Shown here piece after piece: positions 6,805 to 14,836 of a DNA stretch of 19,997 bases. A model generated the notes under the pieces. The model had not been told where the DNA came from. It ran no database searches and worked only from the letters and a program-made list of their open reading frames with translations. Within the stretch, counting starts at the first letter, position 1; every line of letters starts with the position of its first letter. Where the stretch lies: contig CAIVOO010000118.1 in NCBI GenBank assembly GCA_903907555.1, positions 1 through 19,997 on the forward strand, written 5' to 3'. Origin of the DNA: an uncultured archaeon (GTDB lineage: Archaea > Nanobdellota > Nanobdellia > Woesearchaeales > CAIVOO01). Both the position numbers and the translations under genes were made by a program.

Positions 6805-7999
6805 CAGCGAACCAACTGAAGGAAAAACTGAGATAAAAAAAATCGAGCAGATAGAAGAGGCTTCTGGCAAGCTTGATTTCCAGGCAATGGAAGACAAGCT
6901 CATGCATTCTGTCATAGAGAATGATGAAAAAGCAATAGATGATGGAAATCTGATAAAAGAATCCTTCAATCAGGGCGTTTCCTCATTCACTCCTGATTTA
7001 GTTTATGAGAATCTCGTCACGAATTATAAGATGGCAAAGCAGCTTTACGGCGAGACAATTCTAAAAGCCCTGACAGGCTATGATGCTTCTTACATCGAGA
7101 AAAATATCAACATTCCAGAATTCAAGAGAGAGATAAAGAAAGCCATCGAAGAAAAAATAAAGCAGCTGAAGAAAGAAAAGGTTCTTGACAGCGATGCAGG
7201 CGTGACAGAGAAGGGAGTTGAGCTTGCAGCCCTTGTCAGCTGTGTCGAAGAGCTTGACCATATGGTTTCCAAAGGGATAATCGGAGAGAAAGTGAACAAG
7301 AAAGCTGCGCTTTACGGCGACAGGGAAGATTACAAGCCATACAATAAAGGCGCATCATACAGGGAGCTTGCCTTGAAGAGCTCAATAAAGACAGCCATTC
7401 GAAGGAATCACAAAGAATTGTGCAAGGAAGACTTGAAAGTCTTTGAAAGAAGAAGCCGCGGACAGATTTATGTAATTTACGCGATAGACGCTTCAGGCTC
7501 CATGAAAGGAAAGAAGATTGGGGCTTCAAAAAGAGCAGGCATTGCGCTTGCTTATCAGGCGCTGCAGAACAAGGACAGGGTAGGACTGATTGTGTTTTCC
7601 GACGAGATTAACGCTTCTGTAGAGCCGACAGAGGATTTCACAAGACTGCTGAAGAGCATAATCCCTATTAAAGCATCAAGCGAGACAAGCATAGTGAAAG
7701 TTTTGCAAAAAGCTGCTGAATTGTTTCCAAACGAAGATGTGACAAAGCATTTGCTGATACTTACTGATGCTTTGCCGACTGCAGGCAAGAATCCTGAAAA
7801 GGAAACCATTGATGCAGCAATAGTTGCAAAGAGCGCAGGCATTACAATCTCTGTGATTGGGATAAGCCTGGACAAGAACGGGGCTCGATTGGCTGAGAAG
7901 ATAGTTGATGTCGGCGAAGGAAAATTATATGCTGTTAGAAACATCGAAGAGATTGACAAGATTGTGCTCGAAGATTATTATAACTTTAGTGAGTATTAG
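6791..7999 (+). CDS. vWA-domain protein, partner of the AAA+ ATPase
   Basis: The roughly 402-residue protein has an acidic, helical N-terminal half (about 1-220) and a C-terminal von Willebrand A domain (about 224-390). The MIDAS metal site DASGSM starts at about residue 233, with the later Thr/Ser in SSETS and the Asp in LTDALPT. It resembles the ChlD/BchD/CoxE type of adaptor that works with MoxR-like ATPases. I choose GTG 6791, preceded by a purine-rich GGGAAGG, over an ATG at 6713, because the earlier start would overlap about 90 nt of the ATPase gene and add a segment that is only its out-of-frame translation. The stop overlaps the stop of the convergent 7996-8733 gene. The exact start is moderately certain. 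Confidence 0.82.
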   Translation: MVHFDSEPTEGKTEIKKIEQIEEASGKLDFQAMEDKLMHSVIENDEKAIDDGNLIKESFNQGVSSFTPDLVYENLVTNYKMAKQLYGETILKALTGYDASYIEKNINIPEFKREIKKAIEEKIKQLKKEKVLDSDAGVTEKGVELAALVSCVEELDHMVSKGIIGEKVNKKAALYGDREDYKPYNKGASYRELALKSSIKTAIRRNHKELCKEDLKVFERRSRGQIYVIYAIDASGSMKGKKIGASKRAGIALAYQALQNKDRVGLIVFSDEINASVEPTEDFTRLLKSIIPIKASSETSIVKVLQKAAELFPNEDVTKHLLILTDALPTAGKNPEKETIDAAIVAKSAGITISVIGISLDKNGARLAEKIVDVGEGKLYAVRNIEEIDKIVLEDYYNFSEY

Positions 8000-8733
8000 C
8001 TTTCCAAAACTTTCTTTATTGCTTCTATGCTTTTTTCAGAGAACATTTCTCTCAAATCAATTCCTGTCTTTTCTTTGATAAAATCGTCAGCATCAACTTT
8101 CTTAGAATTTTTTATCTGGCTCATCAACTGTCCAACGTCAATGCCTTTCCTGGCAAGTTTTATTATCCCTCGACTTTCAAGTTTAAACATTATTTCTGTG
8201 ATTTTTTTCACTCTCATCTCCATAAGTGTCTTGTAAATAAACGACACACCATACCTTTCGTAAAGCTTTTTTGCCAGAACACTTGGCTTATAATTGAATT
8301 TGCTGTTGCCCATGTCTTTTATCTCAAACATCTCGAGAAGTTTGTTAATTGGCAGTTCTGCCTCGCACACTTCATGCGAGCCGTATATTCCTCGAGATAA
8401 TGATTCGAAATCACCTATAGGACACGGATAGATTATGCAGTGCAAAGCACGATTATCATGAACAGAACAAGAATTGTCTTTTATGAGCGGACAGCAATCA
8501 GTATTTAATCCATAGTACAATACAATTGATAGATTGTTATTCAAGTCGAAAAATATTTTGGTAATAACAACATTCTCTTTAGGGAATATTTGTTTTTCCC
8601 ATGGCAAAATGAACAAGTTTGGTTTGTTTGGAGCAATCAGGTAGCTGTTTGTGAATCCTGGCTTGAAATCTTTGACATTGCTAAGATTCTTGCAGCACCA
8701 GCCGCACCTTGTGCACTCGAATTTCTCAATCAT
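7996..8733 (-). CDS. YkgJ-family CxxCxxCC cysteine-cluster protein
   Basis: The 245-residue protein begins with the family hallmark CTRCGWCC (Cys 7, 10, 13, 14). A second cluster follows (DCCPL, DNSCSVH, LHCIIYPCPIG), the layout of the CxxCxxCC/UPF0153 family, thought to hold zinc or an Fe-S cluster. The C-terminal third is helical and charged, with no motif I know. I prefer ATG 8733, two bases after the stop of the phosphoesterase gene; a TTG at 8739 would overlap that stop. It is the last gene of the PHP-phosphoesterase operon. The biochemical role of the family is not settled. Confidence 0.8.
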   Translation of the reverse strand: MIEKFECTRCGWCCKNLSNVKDFKPGFTNSYLIAPNKPNLFILPWEKQIFPKENVVITKIFFDLNNNLSIVLYYGLNTDCCPLIKDNSCSVHDNRALHCIIYPCPIGDFESLSRGIYGSHEVCEAELPINKLLEMFEIKDMGNSKFNYKPSVLAKKLYERYGVSFIYKTLMEMRVKKITEIMFKLESRGIIKLARKGIDVGQLMSQIKNSKKVDADDFIKEKTGIDLREMFSEKSIEAIKKVLES

Positions 8734-8735
8734 TT

Positions 8736-9326
8736 TCAAACCTGTAAGTACATTCCCTTCGGCCCTGGATTAACAACCATTGTCGGGCCTACTTTGGAAA
8801 ACCTGCCGGCTGTTTCGTGAATGTGCCCTGATACTGCAAGTACTGGCTTTACTTCGTCGATGAAATTTCTTATTGACTTGTTCCCGCAATGGTGCTGGGG
8901 CAAATCATCTGCTGCTGTGTTGTATGGCGGAGCATGTGTTACTAAAATTACTTTGTCATCTTTATTGATTTCTTTTTTTATTTTTTTAGCAAATGCCTCA
9001 AATCCTTCATCCCTGTCCGAGAATCCCCCGCCTCCCCAGCCGATGAATAAATAAGGCTTGATTCTTAGGAATCCTGCATGTATGAATGCAATGTTTTTGT
9101 ATTTTGCAGCGCTTGCTTTTACTATGCTGGCTTCTTCATGATTTCCGTGGATGATTACGACAGGCTTTTTCAGTTCAGCTATCACTTTCATAATTTGTTC
9201 ATTATTATGCTCGAACTGCGTATAGTCGCCTGCGCATATTATCAAGTCTGCTGACTTGGCTTTCTTTTTCAGCTCTACCATTGCATGTGCGCTTCCGTGC
9301 ATGTCCACAAATGCGAGTATTCTCAT
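8736..9326 (-). CDS. calcineurin-like metallophosphoesterase
   Basis: The 196-residue protein carries all five metallophosphoesterase motifs: DMH (Asp8, His10), GD (Asp34), GNHE (Asn62, His63), THAPPY (His131) and GHIH (His168, His170). The metal ligands are complete, so it should be an active two-metal phosphodiesterase or phosphatase. It is short, single-domain and lacks a signal peptide, so it is cytosolic. Its ATG overlaps the stop codon of the PHP gene (ATGA), so it is co-translated with that gene and may act on a related nucleic acid or nucleotide substrate (inference). Confidence 0.87.
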   Translation of the reverse strand: MRILAFVDMHGSAHAMVELKKKAKSADLIICAGDYTQFEHNNEQIMKVIAELKKPVVIIHGNHEEASIVKASAAKYKNIAFIHAGFLRIKPYLFIGWGGGGFSDRDEGFEAFAKKIKKEINKDDKVILVTHAPPYNTAADDLPQHHCGNKSIRNFIDEVKPVLAVSGHIHETAGRFSKVGPTMVVNPGPKGMYLQV

Positions 9327-11755
9327 TCTATCACCGGCTTCCCGTATACACCGTCGTATCCAGGTATTATTTTAATCTTTCCCTCGCGGTTCAGGATTAT
9401 TATTCTTGCCAGCTTCTCGTCAACAACTGTTTTCAGCTTTGATTCCTCAACATTCAGGAGGATGTTCATCTCTGAGCCAAAAAATTTCAGTAGCTTGTAG
9501 TATGTTTCCCAGGTTTTCTTTGTTGCAGTGCCCTGATGGCAGACTTCTGCTATCAGCTCTGACAACGGAATTAATGTTTTGTAAGGAACTGCATCTTTCG
9601 GAACATAATTTTCAGGCCTGTCTGCCAAAAAATCCACTCTTTCTGCAACACCGACAGTGAGTTTCTTGTGGCATGCAGGACAGATGTCATTCAATCTCTT
9701 GGAGTCTTGCGGCGATAATGAGACATTGCATTTCTCATGCCCTGAAAAATGGTATTTTCCATATCCAGGATCTGTTTCTAATGTTGATTGCAATCCTGTT
9801 TTTGTTCTCAATGCCTTTATTATTGCGTCATAAGTCATGTCTGTATTGAAAATATTTGCTTCCCTTCCCAGACGCCAGGGCCAGAATGAGTGCGCGTCAG
9901 AGTTGCTGATGATTGATACGTTGTCTAATTGCGATAATCTCCAGTTCATCGCAGGATCTGATGACATTCCTGTTTCAATTGCGTGAATGTGATGTGTCTT
10001 ATCTAAGAAGCATTCTTTCAATGAATCGAATCCAGACATCGAGCCGAACACTCCGAAGTATGGAGTCCAACAATTATGAACAGTTGCAGCAGGCGTTACA
10101 TAAGAATTATCCTCATCTACTTCCAGGTTGTATACATTACCAGCATATTCACTAGTCTCAATTTTTCTTATCGGAATGTAAATGTAATCATCATCCATCC
10201 AACCATGTTTTCGGTCTAATTTTGTCTTAAATCTTTTTAGTGATGAATCATGTAATAAATTGAATTCATCTCTAAAGAATGAGAGATTATGAAATGTATA
10301 AGTATCATTGTGAGAAATAATTTTTCTGCCATTTATAATTGCAGAAGTTTTCCTATTGTGAGCTTCCTTAGTTTGTATATTAATGGAAGGGATAATCCCA
10401 AGCCTCAAACACAAAAGTTTCATCTGAGTGATTAATATCTCTGAAGTAGAAGTACCTGCGTCGCCTCTCCACCAACCCTTGAATATCTCCGCTTGCTTAT
10501 TTTCAGGCAGGTATAATGCCCATTCAGGAAGTTTCTTGTATGGTGCTCTTCTAGGCTTATCTGTTTCATAAAAAAAATTATCAAATAGATCAGCAATAAC
10601 CTTAGAGTGGAAATAAAGTTCGAACCCGTTTCTCTCTCTCTTTTTAGTTAAGACTATCCCAAAAGAATTTTTCATGATACAGATAACATCTTCAATGTAA
10701 TCTGACTCGTTTTGCCCAAAGCAAAATTGAACACAATTGTTTCTTTTGATTATATAACCCTCTGCCAAAAAGTAACCCATAAGCCTACAAAAATCAGGGG
10801 TTATTTTTATTGTATTAGGAATGGCTTTATCTTGCCTGCCTTTATTGGGCACAATTAAGCCTTCGCGTAGCCTAAATTCTCCAATTTTTCCGGTTATGTC
10901 TGAGATTCTGATTTCATTAACATTGGATGTTTTTTTAATTATTGGGTATAATAAAACATCATTCACTTCTAAATCCTGCGCTTTTATCCATTCAGGCTTG
11001 TAATTCTTGTAATGTCCTTTTTGACATTTATGATACCATTTAGAAACATTATTTGGTTTGCAGAGACCGCCAACATCAGAACAGTCTTTTACTGTTTTTA
11101 TTGCATACAAGGGATGTTCTGAAGTAACGTTTATGCCGCTAGAGAAATAGTAAGGCTGTATGTGATAGATTTTACCATCATATGGTCGGGTATGCGTCTT
11201 AGTAACTTTTTTATAAGTCCCTGTATGAGTTAAAACTTTCTCTCCAATTTCAATCTCAGAAATTTTCTTTGGTCTTGGATTACACAAAACTTTTTCATCT
11301 GGCAACAAACAATGAGCGGGAAATATTTCTATTGAATCGTCAATTTTCTTTAGCGATTCGACAAATTCAACTGCTGAAATTCCGAAGATAGGCCTGCCGT
11401 CATAATCCAACCTGCCTTTTTTGCCTAGATATTCGGTTATTTGATTTACTGTATCGAAATTTTTTGCAAGGATGCATAGATGAATTCTTCTGCCTCTTCC
11501 TCCTTGCGAGAAAATCAGCGCAATCTCTGTCTGCAGGACAAATGGAAATCCTGTCTTTGTCTTCAGTATGCCTGTATTGTCCTCTACAAGCTGTTCTTTC
11601 AATGATTTCAGCCACAATGGATGAGTAAAGTCTCCTGTTCCCAGCAGGTCTATTCCCTTTATTTTGGCGTATTTCTCAAGGTTTTTCAGGTCAATATTCT
11701 TAGAGCATCCTCTTGAGAAACTGCCGTGGATATGAAGGTCTGCTGTGAAAGACAT
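9323..11755 (-). CDS. PHP-domain metal-dependent phosphoesterase, intein-interrupted
   Basis: The precursor is 810 residues from ATG 11755; removing a 413-residue intein leaves about 397, normal for the PHP family associated with UvrD-type helicases. PHP metal-site motifs are DLHIHGSFS (residues 5-13), GTGDFTHP (39-46), GRGRRIHL, PAH immediately before the intein, and SNSDAHS (617-623 of the precursor). After it comes a zinc-ribbon-like segment (HEKC ... CPAC) and a C-terminal helical part. The role is probably DNA or nucleotide hydrolysis, possibly in repair. I prefer ATG 11755 to 11761 because a TATA box centred near 11783 gives a leaderless start there. It is first in an operon with two more genes. 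Confidence 0.87.
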   Translation of the reverse strand: MSFTADLHIHGSFSRGCSKNIDLKNLEKYAKIKGIDLLGTGDFTHPLWLKSLKEQLVEDNTGILKTKTGFPFVLQTEIALIFSQGGRGRRIHLCILAKNFDTVNQITEYLGKKGRLDYDGRPIFGISAVEFVESLKKIDDSIEIFPAHCLLPDEKVLCNPRPKKISEIEIGEKVLTHTGTYKKVTKTHTRPYDGKIYHIQPYYFSSGINVTSEHPLYAIKTVKDCSDVGGLCKPNNVSKWYHKCQKGHYKNYKPEWIKAQDLEVNDVLLYPIIKKTSNVNEIRISDITGKIGEFRLREGLIVPNKGRQDKAIPNTIKITPDFCRLMGYFLAEGYIIKRNNCVQFCFGQNESDYIEDVICIMKNSFGIVLTKKRERNGFELYFHSKVIADLFDNFFYETDKPRRAPYKKLPEWALYLPENKQAEIFKGWWRGDAGTSTSEILITQMKLLCLRLGIIPSINIQTKEAHNRKTSAIINGRKIISHNDTYTFHNLSFFRDEFNLLHDSSLKRFKTKLDRKHGWMDDDYIYIPIRKIETSEYAGNVYNLEVDEDNSYVTPAATVHNCWTPYFGVFGSMSGFDSLKECFLDKTHHIHAIETGMSSDPAMNWRLSQLDNVSIISNSDAHSFWPWRLGREANIFNTDMTYDAIIKALRTKTGLQSTLETDPGYGKYHFSGHEKCNVSLSPQDSKRLNDICPACHKKLTVGVAERVDFLADRPENYVPKDAVPYKTLIPLSELIAEVCHQGTATKKTWETYYKLLKFFGSEMNILLNVEESKLKTVVDEKLARIIILNREGKIKIIPGYDGVYGKPVIE
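10073..11311 (-). mobile_element. intein with LAGLIDADG homing endonuclease domain
   Basis: The in-frame insert runs from Cys149 to Asn561 of the precursor (413 residues) and is flanked by FPAH and CWTPYFG. Block A begins CLLPDEKVL, block B is VTSEHPLYAI (Thr and His), block F is GNVYNLEVDEDNSYVTP, and block G ends VHN followed by Cys+1. All splicing residues (Cys1, block-B His, penultimate His, Asn, Cys+1) are present. The endonuclease motifs are LMGYFLAEGYI and IFKGWWRGDAG. A C-x6-C-x11-C-x3-H cluster follows block B, as in some archaeal inteins. Codons look more A/T-rich than in the exteins, in keeping with horizontal spread. The endonuclease may be active: acidic residues are present in both motifs (Glu and Asp). 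Confidence 0.93.
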
Positions 11756-11778
11756 AAGCATGGAAGAATAGTTGTTGT

Positions 11779-11788
11779 TTAAATAAGT
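11779..11788 (-). promoter_or_regulatory. TATA box of the PHP operon
   Basis: The minus strand reads CTTATTTAAA, centred about 28 nt before ATG 11755 and only 22 nt before the alternative ATG 11761. The spacing supports the inner start. Confidence 0.5.
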
Positions 11789-11810
11789 TTTCTATAGAAC
11801 GAAGAAAATC

Positions 11811-11834
11811 AAAAAATAAAAAAAATAAAAAATT
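11811..11834 (-). terminator. oligo-T terminator of the S-layer gene
   Basis: Three T runs (6-8 bases each) follow the S-layer stop codon on the minus strand, without a hairpin. This is the standard archaeal termination signal and is stronger than at other genes here. Confidence 0.65.
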
Positions 11835-11839
11835 AAGGC

Positions 11840-14254
11840 TTACTGTGGTGCCTCAACTTTAATGTTGGCTAAGTCTGGGCCTGAAACTTTCAATTCCTTG
11901 CCCTTGAAGCTGTCCTTCCACTTGCTGAACTCTGCCAAGACAGATGTTGCCATTCTTGTGTCTATTGCATTATAACCTGCAACTACAAGACCAACCTTTC
12001 CGCCCTTCTCAACAAGCTTTATCATTCCTGAGCCTGCTGCGAATCCTGCTGCACAGTCTGCTGGGTTATCGAGCCATGATGCTGCAACCTTGTTTGCGCA
12101 AGGTCCGCCGACTGCGATAACATTCTGTGCTGTTGCGTCTGCAACTTCAGAGTCTAGCTTTGCTGTACCAACACTTATTGGCGACACAGTTGTTGTCTTA
12201 ACTGTGCTTCCTGCAACAACTATCTCAGCGCCTACTGGCGAGATGAAGACATTTGCGTCAGCTTCTTCTTCTGGGTATGTCAATGTTGCCTTGTTCTTGC
12301 TGTCAGTGTCGTAGAAGGCTATTGTTCCCCATGTGTCTGCGCACAGCTCGTTGTCTGAGCCGTCAACTTCTGCATAGTAGTCGCAAGCTACATCGCTTGG
12401 TGCTGGCTCTGATAATTCCATATCTTTATGGTCAACAGTCTCATCCCGGAAGGATACATCGAACTGCTCTCCAACAGTGGCTCCTGTGTAGTCATAGTTT
12501 TCATAGAAGTGCACATCCTGATGTGGATGCGCGGCGCCCTGTGGATCCAGTGTGAATGCTCCTGTAGCCTTTGTTGCTAACAATGGAAGTCCGCCAGCTA
12601 CATCAACGCCTGCTTCTATAATGTCATCGGCTTCGAATGTATCTGCAGCTCCACCAACATCTGTCACTATCAGCTTTATTGTCGCAAAGCCTAAATCTAT
12701 GGTTTCTACACCGTCTGCATCCTGGTCCTTGAATGTTCTTCCATTAGTCCAGTCTTTTAGGTCAACTGTTCTATCAAGCCAATCGATGTTTGTGACTTCG
12801 ACAACTGCAAACTCCTGTCCGTCAGAAACAACACCCATCAAGATGCCGTCGCACTCTGAGCTTTTGTCTACTGTTGTTGTACAAAGTCCGCCATCTGCCA
12901 ATAACATTGCCTGACCTGCATTTATACCAACGGTTGTCAATGCTGCATAGTCATAGTCTTCTCCAAAGGCAACTACCTTGAGAGTATCGTCGTGTATAAA
13001 CGGAACAGTTACTAGCTTTCCATTGTTGTTCAGGAACTCAAGCTTACCCTTGTCAGCTGCTGCTGTCATTGTGTAGACTTCGTCCTTCCTTGTCATTCCG
13101 CCATATGATAGCTCCCAATTCTGTAAGACTGGGTCTGTCCAGGCTTCCTTCTCTGCCAAGAAGACATCGTCGTGTGGCTCATATGTTACTGTAATAGAGT
13201 CACATTGGTCAACAGTTGTCTGATCGAATTGCACATCTGAACCTTCAACATCCTGTCCATTGATGGACACTTCAGCATCCTGTTTCAGGATAACTTCTGT
13301 TGAACCTATGTTCAGCTCGCAAATATCGACATCCTGCAGCTGTGCGTGGACTGCTTTCGCATCCAAAACCGCAATGTCAACTCCATTGATTGTCTCTTCG
13401 CCGTTTGTGTCAATCCAAGCCATGTCTCCGTCAACCATGACTCCGCATGAGTCTTCAGCTTCTGTGACATCCACAACCTTAATCTGGTGCTTTGTTCCAG
13501 AAACTGTCTTCTCAACAGTCTGGTCCTGTGTCAGCCAGAGTACTGTGTCTCCTGCATAGAGTTTTAGCTCATCAAGCGTATCTGCATCGAACTTTGCACC
13601 GACTATTGTGTATGGCTTTCCCTGAATCTCAATCTTTGAGCCTTCAAAGTCAAGTGAGTCCTCATTTGTAAACTCTACAGGGTCATCAAACTTCAGCTCG
13701 TATGTATAGAACTGGTCCCCTTGGTTTAATTTCAGGTATGGAGCTGTTGGCTCTGTATCCTGTGTGTCGTCTGGCTCGAATGTTACTGTTCCTGTGCCAT
13801 CTTCCCATGTTATTGTCTGCTGGAATGTAACATCGTTGCTTGTGTCTCCCTTGCTCTCTTTGTATCTTCCATCAGCTAATATGTCTGGGAGGTCAGAGTC
13901 GTCTAACTTGTCATCAATATCTTCCATATCTTTATAGAAGTTGAACGTTTCTCCTGTTCTCGCTATCTTTGTTCCTTTTGAAATTGTCACGGATGAACCG
14001 CTTGCAATCTCGACATTGGTCTCTTTCTTCATAGAGAACTGTAAGCTCGATGCAAGATCTGTTGCACCTACTACATCCTCTGCTTTGGCGTCTTTACCAA
14101 CTACAATCAGTCCATCAAACTTTCCGTCTGACGTGACGAATGGGGCTGGATAGTCAGCCAAATCTGCTGCGATTGCTCCCATGATGGTAGCTCCTAACAT
14201 TATTGAGCCTGCACCAATAGCTGCAATCTTTCTTATGGTTTTCTTAACTTCCAT
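11840..14254 (-). CDS. S-layer protein of the methanococcal type
   Basis: This 804-residue secreted protein should form the cell-surface lattice. It has a Sec signal peptide (basic KKTIRK, then a hydrophobic stretch to about residue 29, AIA/ADL cleavage). The N-terminal domain with KFDGLIVVGKDAKAEDVVGA matches archaeal S-layer N-domains, the long middle is acidic, beta-rich and Thr/Asp/Val-rich, and the C-terminal domain with NVIAVGGPCANKVAA and KVGLVVAGYNAIDTR matches the S-layer C-domain. There is no C-terminal anchor helix. A strong BRE/TATA promoter, a perfect Shine-Dalgarno site, a roughly 140-nt structured leader and oligo-T terminators all fit a very highly expressed gene. The start is fixed by the Shine-Dalgarno site. 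Confidence 0.92.
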   Translation of the reverse strand: MEVKKTIRKIAAIGAGSIMLGATIMGAIAADLADYPAPFVTSDGKFDGLIVVGKDAKAEDVVGATDLASSLQFSMKKETNVEIASGSSVTISKGTKIARTGETFNFYKDMEDIDDKLDDSDLPDILADGRYKESKGDTSNDVTFQQTITWEDGTGTVTFEPDDTQDTEPTAPYLKLNQGDQFYTYELKFDDPVEFTNEDSLDFEGSKIEIQGKPYTIVGAKFDADTLDELKLYAGDTVLWLTQDQTVEKTVSGTKHQIKVVDVTEAEDSCGVMVDGDMAWIDTNGEETINGVDIAVLDAKAVHAQLQDVDICELNIGSTEVILKQDAEVSINGQDVEGSDVQFDQTTVDQCDSITVTYEPHDDVFLAEKEAWTDPVLQNWELSYGGMTRKDEVYTMTAAADKGKLEFLNNNGKLVTVPFIHDDTLKVVAFGEDYDYAALTTVGINAGQAMLLADGGLCTTTVDKSSECDGILMGVVSDGQEFAVVEVTNIDWLDRTVDLKDWTNGRTFKDQDADGVETIDLGFATIKLIVTDVGGAADTFEADDIIEAGVDVAGGLPLLATKATGAFTLDPQGAAHPHQDVHFYENYDYTGATVGEQFDVSFRDETVDHKDMELSEPAPSDVACDYYAEVDGSDNELCADTWGTIAFYDTDSKNKATLTYPEEEADANVFISPVGAEIVVAGSTVKTTTVSPISVGTAKLDSEVADATAQNVIAVGGPCANKVAASWLDNPADCAAGFAAGSGMIKLVEKGGKVGLVVAGYNAIDTRMATSVLAEFSKWKDSFKGKELKVSGPDLANIKVEAPQ

Positions 14255-14395
14255 GTTTAAAACACCTCCGTGTGTTATTATTAGTTGCTCATACCTGCTT
14301 TACCTGGCCGGGTAAGCTTGTTATAAGCGATCGTGGCTTTCGCCTTTTCTGGAAGTACTGAGCATTACTGCCCGGCTATAGACTTAGCTATAGCT
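14255..14395 (-). promoter_or_regulatory. structured 5' leader of the S-layer mRNA
   Basis: The stretch between the predicted start of transcription and the ATG has several complementary segments (plus-strand coordinates): GCCGGG 14376-14371 with CCCGGC 14312-14307; a GGC-GAAA-GCC tetraloop hairpin 14344-14335; GCUU 14328-14325 with AAGC 14319-14316; GCUUACC 14317-14311 with GGUAAAGC 14304-14297 (one bulge), which excludes the first and third pairings; and GCUCA 14363-14359 with UGAGC 14291-14287. The Shine-Dalgarno site sits in the loop of AACAC/GUGUU (14276-14261). The mutually exclusive stems suggest a regulated leader or a stability element. I cannot match it to a known riboswitch class. 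Confidence 0.55.
14263..14269 (-). promoter_or_regulatory. Shine-Dalgarno site of the S-layer gene
   Basis: GGAGGTG lies eight bases before the ATG and matches the anti-Shine-Dalgarno of archaeal 16S rRNA. The CGGAGGTGTTTT block is identical to that of the 4564-4935 gene. Confidence 0.75.
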
Positions 14396-14397
14396 AA
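14384..14397. repeat. perfect palindrome at the predicted S-layer transcription start
   Basis: TTAGCTATAGCTAA is a perfect 14-bp palindrome, flanked by AGAC and GGTCT that extend the symmetry with one bulged base (14380-14402). It covers the start site predicted from the TATA box. As DNA it is placed like an operator; as RNA it would be a hairpin with a UAUA loop. Confidence 0.6.
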
Positions 14398-14416
14398 GGT
14401 CTAAAAAAAAGAACCA

Positions 14417-14432
14417 GTTTATAAAACTTTCG
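14417..14432 (-). promoter_or_regulatory. BRE/TATA promoter of the S-layer gene
   Basis: The minus strand reads CGAAAGTTTTATAAAC: a purine-rich TFB recognition element next to a good TATA box, the best promoter match in the window. Confidence 0.7.
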
Positions 14433-14622
14433 CACCCTAAAACGGCTAAAAACCCATTATAAGCGTATTACAGCCTGTCCTGCCATTTTACAGCAAGGAG
14501 AGGTTTTCATCACTGATGGAGAGAAAAAACAACCCCAAAAGTCAGGAGTAATAATAGTATATAAAGGAACACAACCCACAATTATTTACAATAGGGAAAA
14601 GAATTAAAAACTATAATCGCTA
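14433..14622. other. non-coding gap upstream of the S-layer promoter
   Basis: I find no gene here. A TATA-like TATATAAAG at 14558-14566 can be read on either strand, and GCTGTAA occurs twice on the minus strand between 14468 and 14496. No tRNA or guide-RNA pattern holds up. Confidence 0.4.
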
Positions 14623-14835
14623 CTACCTAACCAAAGGCAGATTTTTGACGCTAACCTGCGAAAGCGAATCAGAAGGAATACGCTTGCTGACCTCGAGAAG
14701 CTCTATGCCAAGCATATTCCCTGCTTTGTCAAAGTCCACAATAGTAAAATCATCAATCTTCTTATTCTTAGCAAAGACTCCTTTCCTGAATTGAAGGTAC
14801 AAGGCATCCGCTTCTTTATCATAGCTTATTTCCAT
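14623..14835 (-). CDS. DUF2283 protein, putative antitoxin-like partner
   Basis: The 70-residue protein has the DUF2283 pattern: an opening ISYDKEADALYLQF, then IVDFDKAGNMLGIELLEVSKR. The family is small, beta-rich and of unknown function, and is often found beside DUF4258 genes. It starts one base after the stop of the DUF4258 gene, so it is co-translated. I infer an antitoxin or regulator role from that pairing; nothing in the sequence proves it. Confidence 0.8.
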   Translation of the reverse strand: MEISYDKEADALYLQFRKGVFAKNKKIDDFTIVDFDKAGNMLGIELLEVSKRIPSDSLSQVSVKNLPLVR

Positions 14836-14836
14836 A

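Noticed and set aside
12090..14153. Several plus-strand frames of 70-120 codons opposite the S-layer gene
   Set aside because: They are antisense shadows of a well-supported coding sequence, rich in Ser/Thr/Pro, without promoters or ribosome sites.
14280..14400. The structured S-layer leader as a tRNA or a named riboswitch
   Set aside because: It lacks a TTCRA arm and acceptor pairing, and I could not match its loops to a riboswitch consensus I know; a superficial likeness to the c-di-GMP class fails in the core.
14500..14520. A box-C-like GTGATGA on the minus strand, downstream of a TATA-like box, as a possible C/D guide RNA
   Set aside because: No CTGA box D or D' and no C' box occur in the following 70 nt, so the guide RNA layout is missing.
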